A DNA stretch of 31,839 bases from a virus: positions 1-31,839 of the IMG/VR virus record IMGVR_UViG_3300009413_000040. One strand, written 5' to 3'. Shown here piece by piece: positions 23,976 through 31,442 of this stretch; position 1 is the stretch's first letter; the number at the start of each line of letters is the position of its first letter. The notes under the pieces were generated by a model, which saw only the letters and a program-made list of their open reading frames with translations, did not search any database and was not told where the DNA came from. Both the position numbers and the translations under genes were made by a program.

Positions 23976-25904
23976 CTAGCCGCCAGTGCTATCGCCAAGT
24001 AGGTCAGTCACGATCACGATACCATACATATCAGGTCGAACCATCTTCTTACCGTAACGGGTCATTACACCCTTGTTCGGTACGAAGGTGTCCGGATCGT
24101 AAATCAGCGGAGTGGTCTGTAGTGGCACATAAGGTGCGTATACATAGCCGCTCTCTAGGAAGCTGTTACCCTTACGTCCTACAAGAACAACGTTCCGATA
24201 GAAGTAGGGGTTGACGTAAACGTCAAACTTCTTGCTGAGTGAACCAACCTTCACAGCGCCAGTCGTACCCTTGGAGTCGTCATGAGTGACGGCACCACGG
24301 AAACCAGCAGTAAACTCAAGGATGTTGGCAACCTCCGGAGAGACCACAATAAAGTTGGCCCCACCTCTGAGAGTCTTACGATGGATCTGAGCAGACACAT
24401 CATTAATCGTCTCAAGGAGAGTCTCATACCACTCACTAACATTACCAGTGAAGTCAGCGCCAAGCAAACTCTCGTTTGCAACCGTTGAAATAGGCTGCCC
24501 AGTCGTGCGATCTAGGAACCTACCGGGTAGGCGAGACCAGTACTGAGTACCTGCGGTTGCGTGCTTGACGAGATCCTGTAGAATCTCTTGGTCAATCTCA
24601 AGAGCAATCTGCTCAGAGAGAATCGACGTAAGCTCAACTTCGGCGTCAATATTGTGATAGGCATTTAGATCCTGAGAAAGCTCAGGAGTCCAACGAGCCT
24701 TAAGTTTCTTGGTAACGGCACGAATATCAATGGCATCGACCTTGATGTCGATTTCAGGGATTCGTACATTGCCACCATCAGCTAATCCGCCTCCGGTCTG
24801 ACCAAACTCTAGACCCCATACGTCGTCACCGACAATAGAACCTAAACCAGGAGCAGCATCGAAATCATCGCTAATCGCGAAGCCCCAGGTACGAGTTACA
24901 GCGGCCGAGGCCGGAGTACCATTCTCATCAGGGTCAAGGTACCGCATGTCAGCAGTACGCCCACCGGCACCAGCAGCTTCTGTTCCAAAGGTGTAACACA
25001 ATAGTACAGCCTTTGTAGAGACCAAGTCCTTCAATGGATCACCACCGTTATTAGGATCAATAATCCTAGTAAGCCTGCGGACCAGCGTACCAGATGCCGC
25101 AGTATCCGGGGCAGTCGTAACCGTTACGTTTTCTCTAATGGTCGTAGTATTGCGCTCATCCAACCGACCCTCACTGCCTGCCGCAACAGATGCAGTGAAC
25201 GCATTAAAGTCCACAAATGCAAAGCCACAATAGGTACCAGAGGCAATATCTGGATCGTGTTGTAGTAACTTGGGTGCTGAGAACGACGACGTAGCCGCAT
25301 TTCCGGCGAGAACTCGCCGTCCAGTTAGCTTCAGAGACAGATTCTCATTGTTACTCGCCGTTCCCCACAAAACATCCATTGTGGTGACATCGGCGTGAGT
25401 TGCGCTCGTACCAGTAGGTGCAGCATAACCATTATTTAGGTTATAGAATCCGCCACCACCATTAGTGACAAGATCCACACCACCAGTAATTTGAGCACCA
25501 ACAACGTTACCACCGAATAGCGACTCATTCTGCGAGAGGCCGATATCCTTGTCGGGATCGCCTGCCTGGAAGTCCAGGAAGAAGATGAGACCGGATGGTA
25601 AACTCATTGGTTGTACTGATACGAGTTCATTAGCGATAAGATCACCAAACACTCGTCTTACAATTGGGAACGCAACTGCTGCAAAGCCTTCAACGTCACC
25701 AGCAGCCATTGAGGAAGCTTCTCGTAGAAGCTCTCCCGCCTGGTTCTCTAGTAACATGGCCATATTGCTGCACTCGTTTTGGGCGGCAGTGTCTTCAAGA
25801 CCTTCAAGAAGTCCTGTCTGCTCCCACTTTTCAACTAGCGCGGCATTCTCAGCAGAAACATTGCGTTCAACAATATCTTTTGTTAAAGCTTTTAAAACTG
25901 ACAT
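23976..25904 (-). CDS. 23: Major capsid protein, gp23-like precursor
   Basis: Forms the hexamers of the head shell (HK97 fold). The 642-aa precursor has the gp23 hallmark FPIVRRVFGDLIANELVSVQ, followed by PMSLPSGLIFFLDF (about 79-112), and the C-terminal region with VVLVGRKGNSFLESG and RPDMYGIVIVTDLLG. The first 62 residues are a helical propeptide ending GELLRE/ASS. That is a perfect (L/I)-x-E/A site at E62-A63, against E65-A66 in T4. It is longer than T4 gp23 (521 aa), with extra Gly/Asn-rich sequence at about 120-370, probably an insertion domain. AGGAGG lies 10 bases before the ATG. Terminator follows. Confidence 0.95.
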   Translation of the reverse strand: MSVLKALTKDIVERNVSAENAALVEKWEQTGLLEGLEDTAAQNECSNMAMLLENQAGELLREASSMAAGDVEGFAAVAFPIVRRVFGDLIANELVSVQPMSLPSGLIFFLDFQAGDPDKDIGLSQNESLFGGNVVGAQITGGVDLVTNGGGGFYNLNNGYAAPTGTSATHADVTTMDVLWGTASNNENLSLKLTGRRVLAGNAATSSFSAPKLLQHDPDIASGTYCGFAFVDFNAFTASVAAGSEGRLDERNTTTIRENVTVTTAPDTAASGTLVRRLTRIIDPNNGGDPLKDLVSTKAVLLCYTFGTEAAGAGGRTADMRYLDPDENGTPASAAVTRTWGFAISDDFDAAPGLGSIVGDDVWGLEFGQTGGGLADGGNVRIPEIDIKVDAIDIRAVTKKLKARWTPELSQDLNAYHNIDAEVELTSILSEQIALEIDQEILQDLVKHATAGTQYWSRLPGRFLDRTTGQPISTVANESLLGADFTGNVSEWYETLLETINDVSAQIHRKTLRGGANFIVVSPEVANILEFTAGFRGAVTHDDSKGTTGAVKVGSLSKKFDVYVNPYFYRNVVLVGRKGNSFLESGYVYAPYVPLQTTPLIYDPDTFVPNKGVMTRYGKKMVRPDMYGIVIVTDLLGDSTGG

Positions 25905-25932
25905 AGTTTTGTTTCCTCCTAAAAATTGTCAA

Positions 25933-27012
25933 TTATTTAATTCCTGCTAATCGCTGCATGCGAGAAATTGCCGGTTTAACCTGCTTGCTTTCTCTCACAA
26001 GAAGTCGATTAGAAGAGCGCTTTTCTACTGCCTCAGAAAGTGACTCTGGTCTGCCGCTACTCGCAGCAGAGCCCACTGTACTCTGAAGTGCTTCATAAAT
26101 CGCTCGGGCTTCTTGCATACTCCGCGTTTCTTTGATAGATTTGACAAGCTTTTCTTTTTGTCTCTCATTTAACGAGCTATCTTGTAGAACGCGATTTGAA
26201 TATAACAATTTTGCTCCAGATACCGTTACAGTATCTAATTCTTCTTTTAGTATGTTCATTGTCTCTTCATATTTTGCTACTTTCTCAGTTAAAAGAGAGA
26301 CCTTTTCTTTATTTCTTTTAACCTCTGCCAAAAGCAGCTTGTTATTTTCGTTTGCTTCTTGTAGAACTGAGTTTTCCTCGTTCTTCTTGTCCAGTCGCGC
26401 GAGGCCCTCTTCGGTTAGCTCCAAGGAATCTTCGGGCTCTTCTTCGGCTGGCTCTTCTAGGGCCTCGCCTTCCGGCTCTAGGGCCATCTCTTCTTCGGCT
26501 GGCTCTTCTAGGCCTCCGCCAAGAGTCTCGTCTCTATCGAGCATTTCGTCTCCAAGCATTTCATCCTCTTCTTGACCCAAGAGCTTCTCAAGCTCTCCAA
26601 GGTCAAGACGAAGCTCCGCAGAGCCCACGGCCTCACCATCTTCAACCGACATGTCATCAAGATTAATTGTCAGTGTAATTTCCTCGTCGCCGCCCTCAGA
26701 GGCAGAATTCGGAAGACCCTCTAGCTCGCCAAGGTCCTCTTTTTCATCGCCTAGTCCCGCCGCTTCCGGTGGGAGGGGTGGCATTTCAGCAGCGGCTTCT
26801 TCACCGCCACCGCCACCAAGCATGAGATCATCCGGACCGGGCTGATCTGGGCTCATCGGCAGGCCTTCGTCGTCTTCCTTCTCAAGGATACTCTTAACGG
26901 CCTCTTTAACCTTCTCAGAATATTGCTCCAGAACTATCGTTTCTGCATTTTTTAAAGCTATATTCCTAAGCTCTCTTGCATCGGCTATTGACTTTTCATA
27001 TAATGACGACAT
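25933..27012 (-). CDS. 22: Prohead core scaffolding protein, gp22-like
   Basis: Internal scaffold on which the capsid assembles, later degraded by the prohead protease. The 359-aa protein has an N-terminal helix, then a long acidic Gly/Pro/Glu-rich middle (about 55-205) with EEPAEEE repeats. A charged coiled coil follows (about 208-270: NKLLLAEVKRNKEKVSLLTE), then a basic C-terminus ending RMQRLAGIK. Position directly before the capsid gene matches T4 22-23 (gp22 is 269 aa). The identification rests on composition, order and the adjacent protease. AAGGAG lies upstream of the ATG at 27012, after a 110-base leader with an inverted repeat. Confidence 0.85.
   Translation of the reverse strand: MSSLYEKSIADARELRNIALKNAETIVLEQYSEKVKEAVKSILEKEDDEGLPMSPDQPGPDDLMLGGGGGEEAAAEMPPLPPEAAGLGDEKEDLGELEGLPNSASEGGDEEITLTINLDDMSVEDGEAVGSAELRLDLGELEKLLGQEEDEMLGDEMLDRDETLGGGLEEPAEEEMALEPEGEALEEPAEEEPEDSLELTEEGLARLDKKNEENSVLQEANENNKLLLAEVKRNKEKVSLLTEKVAKYEETMNILKEELDTVTVSGAKLLYSNRVLQDSSLNERQKEKLVKSIKETRSMQEARAIYEALQSTVGSAASSGRPESLSEAVEKRSSNRLLVRESKQVKPAISRMQRLAGIK
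26437..26512 (-). repeat. In-frame 51-base direct repeat in the scaffold gene
   Basis: A 25-base unit beginning CTCTTCTTCGG on the plus strand occurs at 26437-26461 and again at 26488-26512, exactly 51 bases apart. It encodes two copies of EEPAEEE 17 residues apart. The perfect DNA match suggests recent in-frame duplication of an acidic linker. Confidence 0.75.
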
Positions 27013-27085
27013 TTAAAAATCTCCTTACGCTCGGTCTTATTAAATAGTATATAAAACATTTAAAATGCATTAATTACGCCGCTCT

Positions 27086-27103
27086 ACACCATGGCCAAGG
27101 TGT
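27086..27103. repeat. Near-perfect 18-base inverted repeat in the scaffold leader
   Basis: On the minus strand ACACCTTGGCCATGGTGT is self-complementary at all positions except one T/T pair. It lies about 75 bases upstream of the scaffold start in a 110-base gap, the longest in the window. It is not followed by a T run on either strand, so it is not a standard terminator. It could be a protein-binding operator or a 5' leader hairpin; the sequence does not say which. Confidence 0.5.
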
Positions 27104-27122
27104 CAAAAACCACAATCTTATA

Positions 27123-27620
27123 TTAGCCAACATCCCATCCAACCAAACTAGCCGAAGCGAACGTTAGCCCAGAGCCAGTAAGTTGGTACATTTCACGTAC
27201 CGGAATATGGGTTAATTCTGCAAAAAGCTGGTACCCCGATCCGGCTATCATAGTAGTCGCGAAAATCTCAGTGCACTTAACGTTAAATGTCACGGAATCC
27301 TCGTCTGAGTCAAGCTGAATGTAGTGGTGTTGGTTGAAGACGTTTTCAGACCCGCCCGCACTACTTGTTGGGTTAAAATGGACTCTGATACTAGGTGTTG
27401 TGTTGACTGTGCCAGATGCAATTATGGTTACCGACTTGGCCACCGTTGGAAATTGTATCCTATGCGTTTGATTCACTTTCGTTGGCACACCGGTAGATAA
27501 TTCTGCTGCCGTACCGGCCACGTTTCCCGTAATAAACGGGTATCCGGCTACTTGGTAGGAACCGACATTGCCAATCCCTGGTCTAGTCACGCCAAACGTT
27601 CTATTGCTGTTAACTCCCAA
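27123..27620 (-). CDS. Small beta-rich virion protein (possible head decoration)
   Basis: A 165-aa protein of alternating polar/hydrophobic strands with Gly/Ser/Thr-rich turns, beginning NRTFGVTRPGIGNVGSYQVA. Later segments include HRIQFPTVAKSVTIIASG, SIRVHFNP, HHYIQLDSDEDSVTFNVK and GYQLFAELTHI. It looks like a single beta-sandwich domain of the type found on phage heads or fibres. I cannot name a family with confidence. It starts with TTG at 27620, with GAGGGG six bases upstream; the nearby GTG frame stops at once. The neighbours are bS21 upstream and the scaffold downstream, so a head-surface role is the best guess. Confidence 0.7.
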   Translation of the reverse strand: MGVNSNRTFGVTRPGIGNVGSYQVAGYPFITGNVAGTAAELSTGVPTKVNQTHRIQFPTVAKSVTIIASGTVNTTPSIRVHFNPTSSAGGSENVFNQHHYIQLDSDEDSVTFNVKCTEIFATTMIAGSGYQLFAELTHIPVREMYQLTGSGLTFASASLVGWDVG

Positions 27621-27635
27621 TTTGCACCCCTCTAG

Positions 27636-27860
27636 TTATCTTCTGTTTTTAAGTCTATTTTTGCGCTGTTCTTTTTTAACGCGTCTTTTCTGTTCGTTCC
27701 TTTTTTGGGAAAGTTTTTTATAATATTTTGTTCTTTCTATGTATTCTTCCAGGATTTTTAGTTTTGAAACTTTTTTCATAAATCTCTTGATCATCCTCTC
27801 CGGATCTGAGACTTCCTTACTTGTAATTTCAAAATTATACGGTCTTTTTCCCCTTCCCAT
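27636..27860 (-). CDS. rpsU: Ribosomal protein bS21-like
   Basis: A 74-aa very basic protein. From residue 17 it follows the bS21 pattern: VSDPERMIKRFMKKVSKLKI, then LEEYIERTKYYKKLSQKRNE and a Lys/Arg-rich tail. Bacterial bS21 has the same order (an ALRRFKRxVxKxGIL helix, then a RREFYEKPSxKRKR helix and a basic tail) and similar length (about 70 aa). bS21 sits on the 30S platform near the anti-Shine-Dalgarno sequence, so a phage copy could alter initiation on phage mRNAs. bS21 genes are known in environmental phages. Here it lies inside the head gene cluster, 4 bases after the 126-aa gene, with AAGG before the ATG. The first 16 residues are phage-specific. Confidence 0.82.
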   Translation of the reverse strand: MGRGKRPYNFEITSKEVSDPERMIKRFMKKVSKLKILEEYIERTKYYKKLSQKRNEQKRRVKKEQRKNRLKNRR

Positions 27861-27864
27861 TACT

Positions 27865-28245
27865 TTACCTTTTGGCCTTTATGGCCTTTACAACGCCCGC
27901 CGCTCTTGCGAGGCCAGGAATCTCCGACAGCTTTGTCATGCTTATGCCAGGATTTCCCTTGTCTTTTTGTTGAACTCTATCCGCCGATACATCCTTGAAC
28001 ACATCAACGCCACCTAGCGTCTCGCCTCCAATACCATCCAAGAGCCTCTTCCTTGTCTCCGCTAACCTGCTGTAATTAGGCTCTTCATTCGGTTTGGGTG
28101 TGTTTGTTTTTGCTTCGTTAATTATTTGCTTGCCTGCGGTTACCCCCGTCGCAATCTCTGAAATCAGAGGCGATAAAAAGTTTTCCTCAAAAACTATTTC
28201 TCGAATGCATTCTTTTATTATGCCTTTTAACTGCTTTTTCGTCAT
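27865..28245 (-). CDS. Probable internal head protein with prohead-targeting N-terminus
   Basis: A 126-aa protein. It opens with an amphipathic helix, TKKQLKGIIKECIREIVFE, that closely parallels the start of the next upstream gene (TKTHLKELVKEAIEEVLFE). A perfect prohead protease site IINE/AK lies at E44-A45. The rest is polar, with a Lys/Pro-rich linker and a basic C-terminus (VVKAIKAKR). T4 internal proteins likewise carry an N-terminal capsid-targeting peptide that gp21 removes. The role of the mature part is unknown; basic charge would suit DNA packing. The ATG at 28245 overlaps the end of the upstream gene's spacing by one base of gap, with AGGAT ahead. Confidence 0.75.
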   Translation of the reverse strand: MTKKQLKGIIKECIREIVFEENFLSPLISEIATGVTAGKQIINEAKTNTPKPNEEPNYSRLAETRKRLLDGIGGETLGGVDVFKDVSADRVQQKDKGNPGISMTKLSEIPGLARAAGVVKAIKAKR

Positions 28246-28246
28246 A

Positions 28247-28966
28247 TTAATATCCTGCGGGGTACTGTTTCATTTTTTCGTGCGATTGTCTCAAATTAGT
28301 ATTTCCAAGGGCTATGCTGCCTGCGTGCCTTCCCGTATGTCTTGGAGGCTCTGCATCGTCGCTTAACTTGATTTCAAATCTCGGCTTGTGAACCGCATAA
28401 AACTTCAAAAAGCCATTATGCGCCTCTTTATATCTTTGAAAAAACGGGTCTAGTTGTTCATAAAAATATTTACTTGTATTATCATTGAAGTTTTCAAGGT
28501 GCCCAACCGCTTCAGACAACGAAAAGGCCATATTCGACAGCAAATCATACTCATCCGAATAGAAAACCTTGTTTCTGGACGTCATCTGATTAGCGCCATC
28601 ATAATCCGGTGAATCTTCAGAGTTTTCAATCATTTCGGCCCTAAATTTTAGTATATAATAGTACAGAGGGAGCGCCTCGTTTAGTTTAATGGCCTCTAGG
28701 TCTTCTAATTCTAACTTATTCCTAGGGTCTCCAAAAAGATTATTAAAAACCTGGACCGAGAGCCTTAAAAAGGAGTGATCAAGCTCCTTTTCATTATACA
28801 TTTTTTCTAGCTCTATGACCTCTCTTGATAGGCTACGAAGCTTGCTGGCAACAGTCGCAAACTGGACCTTATAAAGAGACGACAACGAACGGGCTTCAAA
28901 CAAGACCTCCTCTATTGCTTCCTTTACCAACTCTTTTAAGTGTGTTTTTGTAACTTTTACACTCAT
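28247..28966 (-). CDS. Probable internal head protein with prohead-targeting N-terminus
   Basis: A 239-aa mainly helical protein. Residues 5-24 (VTKTHLKELVKEAIEEVLFE) form an amphipathic helix shared with the next gene and end in a perfect L-x-E/A protease site (LFE/A at E24-A25). The body has charged helices (FRAEMIENSEDSPDYDG, LSEAVGHLENFNDN) and a C-terminus rich in His and Arg (PPRHTGRHAGS). No enzyme motif is visible. It follows the protease through a TAATG overlap. The T4 equivalents in position would be core or internal proteins, but no direct homologue can be named. Confidence 0.72.
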   Translation of the reverse strand: MSVKVTKTHLKELVKEAIEEVLFEARSLSSLYKVQFATVASKLRSLSREVIELEKMYNEKELDHSFLRLSVQVFNNLFGDPRNKLELEDLEAIKLNEALPLYYYILKFRAEMIENSEDSPDYDGANQMTSRNKVFYSDEYDLLSNMAFSLSEAVGHLENFNDNTSKYFYEQLDPFFQRYKEAHNGFLKFYAVHKPRFEIKLSDDAEPPRHTGRHAGSIALGNTNLRQSHEKMKQYPAGY

Positions 28967-29565
28967 TATTCGTTATTTTCCTCTAAAATGTCATTAATCG
29001 CTCGATTGATCCTATCTGCCTTTGTGGCTTCAAAATCTTCCTTTCCCTCTCTAAGCATAAACGCGCCGGCAGTAGATGGCTCAGTCACCAAATCAAAACA
29101 AATAAGGTGAAAATCCTCATTCACCATTGTTTTATCGCCTTGTTTATCAGTTGAACCAAGACCTCTAGAGGAAATTCCAAATTTAACGCCTCCCTCTAAA
29201 AGACCTCTGGCAATACCGCCAGCGGGGGTGTTTAAAATCTTTATCTTACCCTTAACATCGTCTTTATCCCACCAAACATCGGTTACCAAGTGAGATACGT
29301 TTTTCATTTCTATAACAGAGGTATCGGGATGATCTAATTCACCAACAGAACGACCTTCGCGAATTAGTTTTTCGTAATTTCTCATTTCTCGCTCTAAGAC
29401 CTTTTTAGGATAAACTCTGCCATTTGCGTTTTCGGCATCTGCGCGCTGTAAGACACCCGCCATTATCAACTCGCCCTCATTAAGAGACGCACGATCTTCT
29501 TCTGTCAAAAGATCCGGTTCATTTTCCCATTGTAGAAATTCTTTAATTAAAAGTTTGTCGCTCAT
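28966..29565 (-). CDS. 21: Prohead core protease, gp21-like (S77)
   Basis: Serine protease that matures the prohead by cleaving scaffold and capsid precursors. The 199-aa protein (T4 gp21 is 212 aa) has the herpesvirus-protease-like layout: catalytic His79 in SVGELDHPD, the serine motif KFGISSRGLGS (S132/S133), and the downstream FDLVTEPSTAGAFM segment (157-170). A possible self-cleavage site LRE/G (E173-G174) follows, after which the C-terminus is charged. T4 gp21 also cleaves itself. It sits upstream of scaffold and capsid genes as in T4. GAGGA lies about 8 bases before the ATG at 29565. Confidence 0.93.
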   Translation of the reverse strand: MSDKLLIKEFLQWENEPDLLTEEDRASLNEGELIMAGVLQRADAENANGRVYPKKVLEREMRNYEKLIREGRSVGELDHPDTSVIEMKNVSHLVTDVWWDKDDVKGKIKILNTPAGGIARGLLEGGVKFGISSRGLGSTDKQGDKTMVNEDFHLICFDLVTEPSTAGAFMLREGKEDFEATKADRINRAINDILEENNE

Positions 29566-29594
29566 AGTATTATCCTCAGAATAAATAGTTTCTT

Positions 29595-31442
29595 TTATCT
29601 CTTTTTTCTACCACCAGGGATTCTTCTCACTCCGGGCCTTCTTAGGGACCCCATCTTCTTTTTGGGCTTCTCCGGTGCTGCCTGTTGGGCTATACTCGGT
29701 AGTTTAGGCTCTAAGGGTTCAATATCTTCCGGGGATGTAAGCTCTTCACCAACATCCGCACTCTCAACTCCGGCGAGTTCTTCAGGGGCTTCTTCTATCG
29801 CCCCTTCTTCTCCCCCATAAAGTTGTTGCATGAACTGCTCGGGCGTCATCTGCGCCACGTCTTCCCAAGGGTCTTCCTCTTCTCTTGCCTTCTTCTTTTT
29901 GCGCTCAGTGGGCTCTGCCTTTGTAACTTCAAAGGTGGCGATTTCCTCGGCGAGTTCTTCGGCTCCCATCTTTGAATTATATTCGACACCAAGCCTACGA
30001 GCCATATTGCGCAATCTCATAAGCTTGCCCCGATCGGACAATTCGGCCACCCAAGCCAACAACTCATTCGCTCTATCGACAATAAGATTATTTTCTTCAA
30101 CACTACCGGGCTCAGGGGCTTCCTCTGGGATTTCGACTGGCTCCGGAATAGACTCTTCTACAGCAGGAGAGGGAGGGCCAGGCTCTCCAGGGGTAACAGG
30201 CTCGGTGGGTTCCTCTGCGGGCTCTCCAGGGGTTGCTTCTACAGCTTCATCGGGTATGACTTCATCGGGTATGACTTCATCAGGCGGTGCTTCTACCGCC
30301 TCTTCAGGCACAATCTCTTCCAAGGGTGCCTCTGCTTCCAGCGATTCAGGCTCCTCTTCCGGAGCAGCAGCGGGCACGTTAAAGAGAGCTTCAACTATTC
30401 TAGGTACTGTCCCTTTTCTACCACCCCTGATCTTGACTTCTAATTCCCTTGCCATTTTTTTAACGTCAGTCCAAGAATACTTGCTTTTGTCCATAAGTGC
30501 CGCCGTAGCTTCTTCAGGGCTCATATCTCTCAGAGCCGGCTTTTCACCCTCAAGAGGGAGTTCCATCTGTCTCTCATCAGGCTCCATCGGGGGCCTTTCC
30601 GCAATATCTCTAAACATATTACTGGATGCCGGGGCTCCCGCTTTGGCCTCCTCGGCGTACTCTCTAACTGCCTTTACCGCATCTTGGGGGTTAAGGGAGA
30701 TTTGTCTAAAATAGTCCCTTAGGGCGTCAACTGGGTCATCCAAGACCTCATCCGTTCCCCTTGTTAGGGAGGACAGGGACAGATCCCCCTTCAGTAGGCC
30801 CAGCAGCCCATCGACCAACATCTTATAATCGTTAGTTCTGTATCTTTCTGAGTCGAAATTCTGTTCATTAGCATACCTTTCTAGTCCAATCATAAAATCC
30901 GGGAGTTGCAAATTATCAAATTCTTTTGCAAATGCCGGTTTGTTAAGGGAAAATTCAGAGATCACATGAAAGAAATTTTCCTTGCCAAGTCTTCTAACCA
31001 AGGCAATCCCAGCAAGATTGGCAGCCGCAGAATCCTCTAAGCGCTTTGCGAACTCGTTTGCATATACATCCAGCGCCTGCCTAGTGTTTAGGCTCTGTTC
31101 CTTCTCGGAATCAGTATCAGGCACTTCCCTTTCTTTGGCCGCGTTGGTTACCGTTACAAATGAGGTTATAATATCTTGTAATATTTTTTGATGGTCCTTC
31201 GACCCATAGCCGCCCTGGTAATACCTATTAATAAACGCCTTAAGCAGATTATACAAGTTTCTAAACTCTGGGTTTAATGCGACGTCCTCATTTCCTACCG
31301 AGTCTCTAAACTCCTGGTAGCTTGGAAAATCTCCTCGAACATCTTCGAACAAAAGATTGCGCTCACGCAAAAAATAATATAATTCCTTGCAGACTATATT
31401 TTCAACCCGACTTTCTTTTATTTGAAACTCAACCTTGTTCAT
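29595..31442 (-). CDS. Pro/Glu-rich head protein with two SAP-like segments
   Basis: A 615-aa protein in the position of T4 prohead core genes 67/68. The N-terminal 300 residues are helical. A SAP-like helix-turn-helix segment (YSWTDVKKMARELEVKIRGG, about 315-350) precedes a Pro/Glu/Ala-rich linker of about 110 residues, and a second similar segment (LMRLRNMARRLGVEYNSKMG) follows at about 466-500. The C-terminus is strongly basic (RRPGVRRIPGGRKKR). A possible protease site IKE/S lies at residues 8-11. I chose the ATG at 31442 because it makes an ATGA overlap with the preceding stop; a TTG four codons earlier lacks support. A scaffold or DNA-associated internal protein is likely, but unproven. 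Confidence 0.78.
   Translation of the reverse strand: MNKVEFQIKESRVENIVCKELYYFLRERNLLFEDVRGDFPSYQEFRDSVGNEDVALNPEFRNLYNLLKAFINRYYQGGYGSKDHQKILQDIITSFVTVTNAAKEREVPDTDSEKEQSLNTRQALDVYANEFAKRLEDSAAANLAGIALVRRLGKENFFHVISEFSLNKPAFAKEFDNLQLPDFMIGLERYANEQNFDSERYRTNDYKMLVDGLLGLLKGDLSLSSLTRGTDEVLDDPVDALRDYFRQISLNPQDAVKAVREYAEEAKAGAPASSNMFRDIAERPPMEPDERQMELPLEGEKPALRDMSPEEATAALMDKSKYSWTDVKKMARELEVKIRGGRKGTVPRIVEALFNVPAAAPEEEPESLEAEAPLEEIVPEEAVEAPPDEVIPDEVIPDEAVEATPGEPAEEPTEPVTPGEPGPPSPAVEESIPEPVEIPEEAPEPGSVEENNLIVDRANELLAWVAELSDRGKLMRLRNMARRLGVEYNSKMGAEELAEEIATFEVTKAEPTERKKKKAREEEDPWEDVAQMTPEQFMQQLYGGEEGAIEEAPEELAGVESADVGEELTSPEDIEPLEPKLPSIAQQAAPEKPKKKMGSLRRPGVRRIPGGRKKR
30246..30290 (-). repeat. 15-base tandem repeat in the Pro/Glu-rich linker
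   Basis: TTCATCGGGTATGAC occurs twice in perfect tandem (30246-30260, 30261-30275). A degenerate third copy follows (30276-30290). On the coding strand it gives the repeated pentapeptide DEVIP. Being a multiple of three, copy changes would alter linker length without a frameshift. Confidence 0.8.

Noticed and set aside
26437-26512. Repeats in the scaffold gene as a CRISPR or mobile element
   Set aside because: The repeats are in frame, encode acidic linker residues and show no spacer structure or terminal features.
29830-30714. Long plus-strand open frame (294 codons) opposite the Pro/Glu-rich gene
   Set aside because: Its Ser/Gly-rich translation is the antisense image of Glu/Pro-rich codons; no ribosome binding site, and it is fully contained in a supported minus-strand gene.
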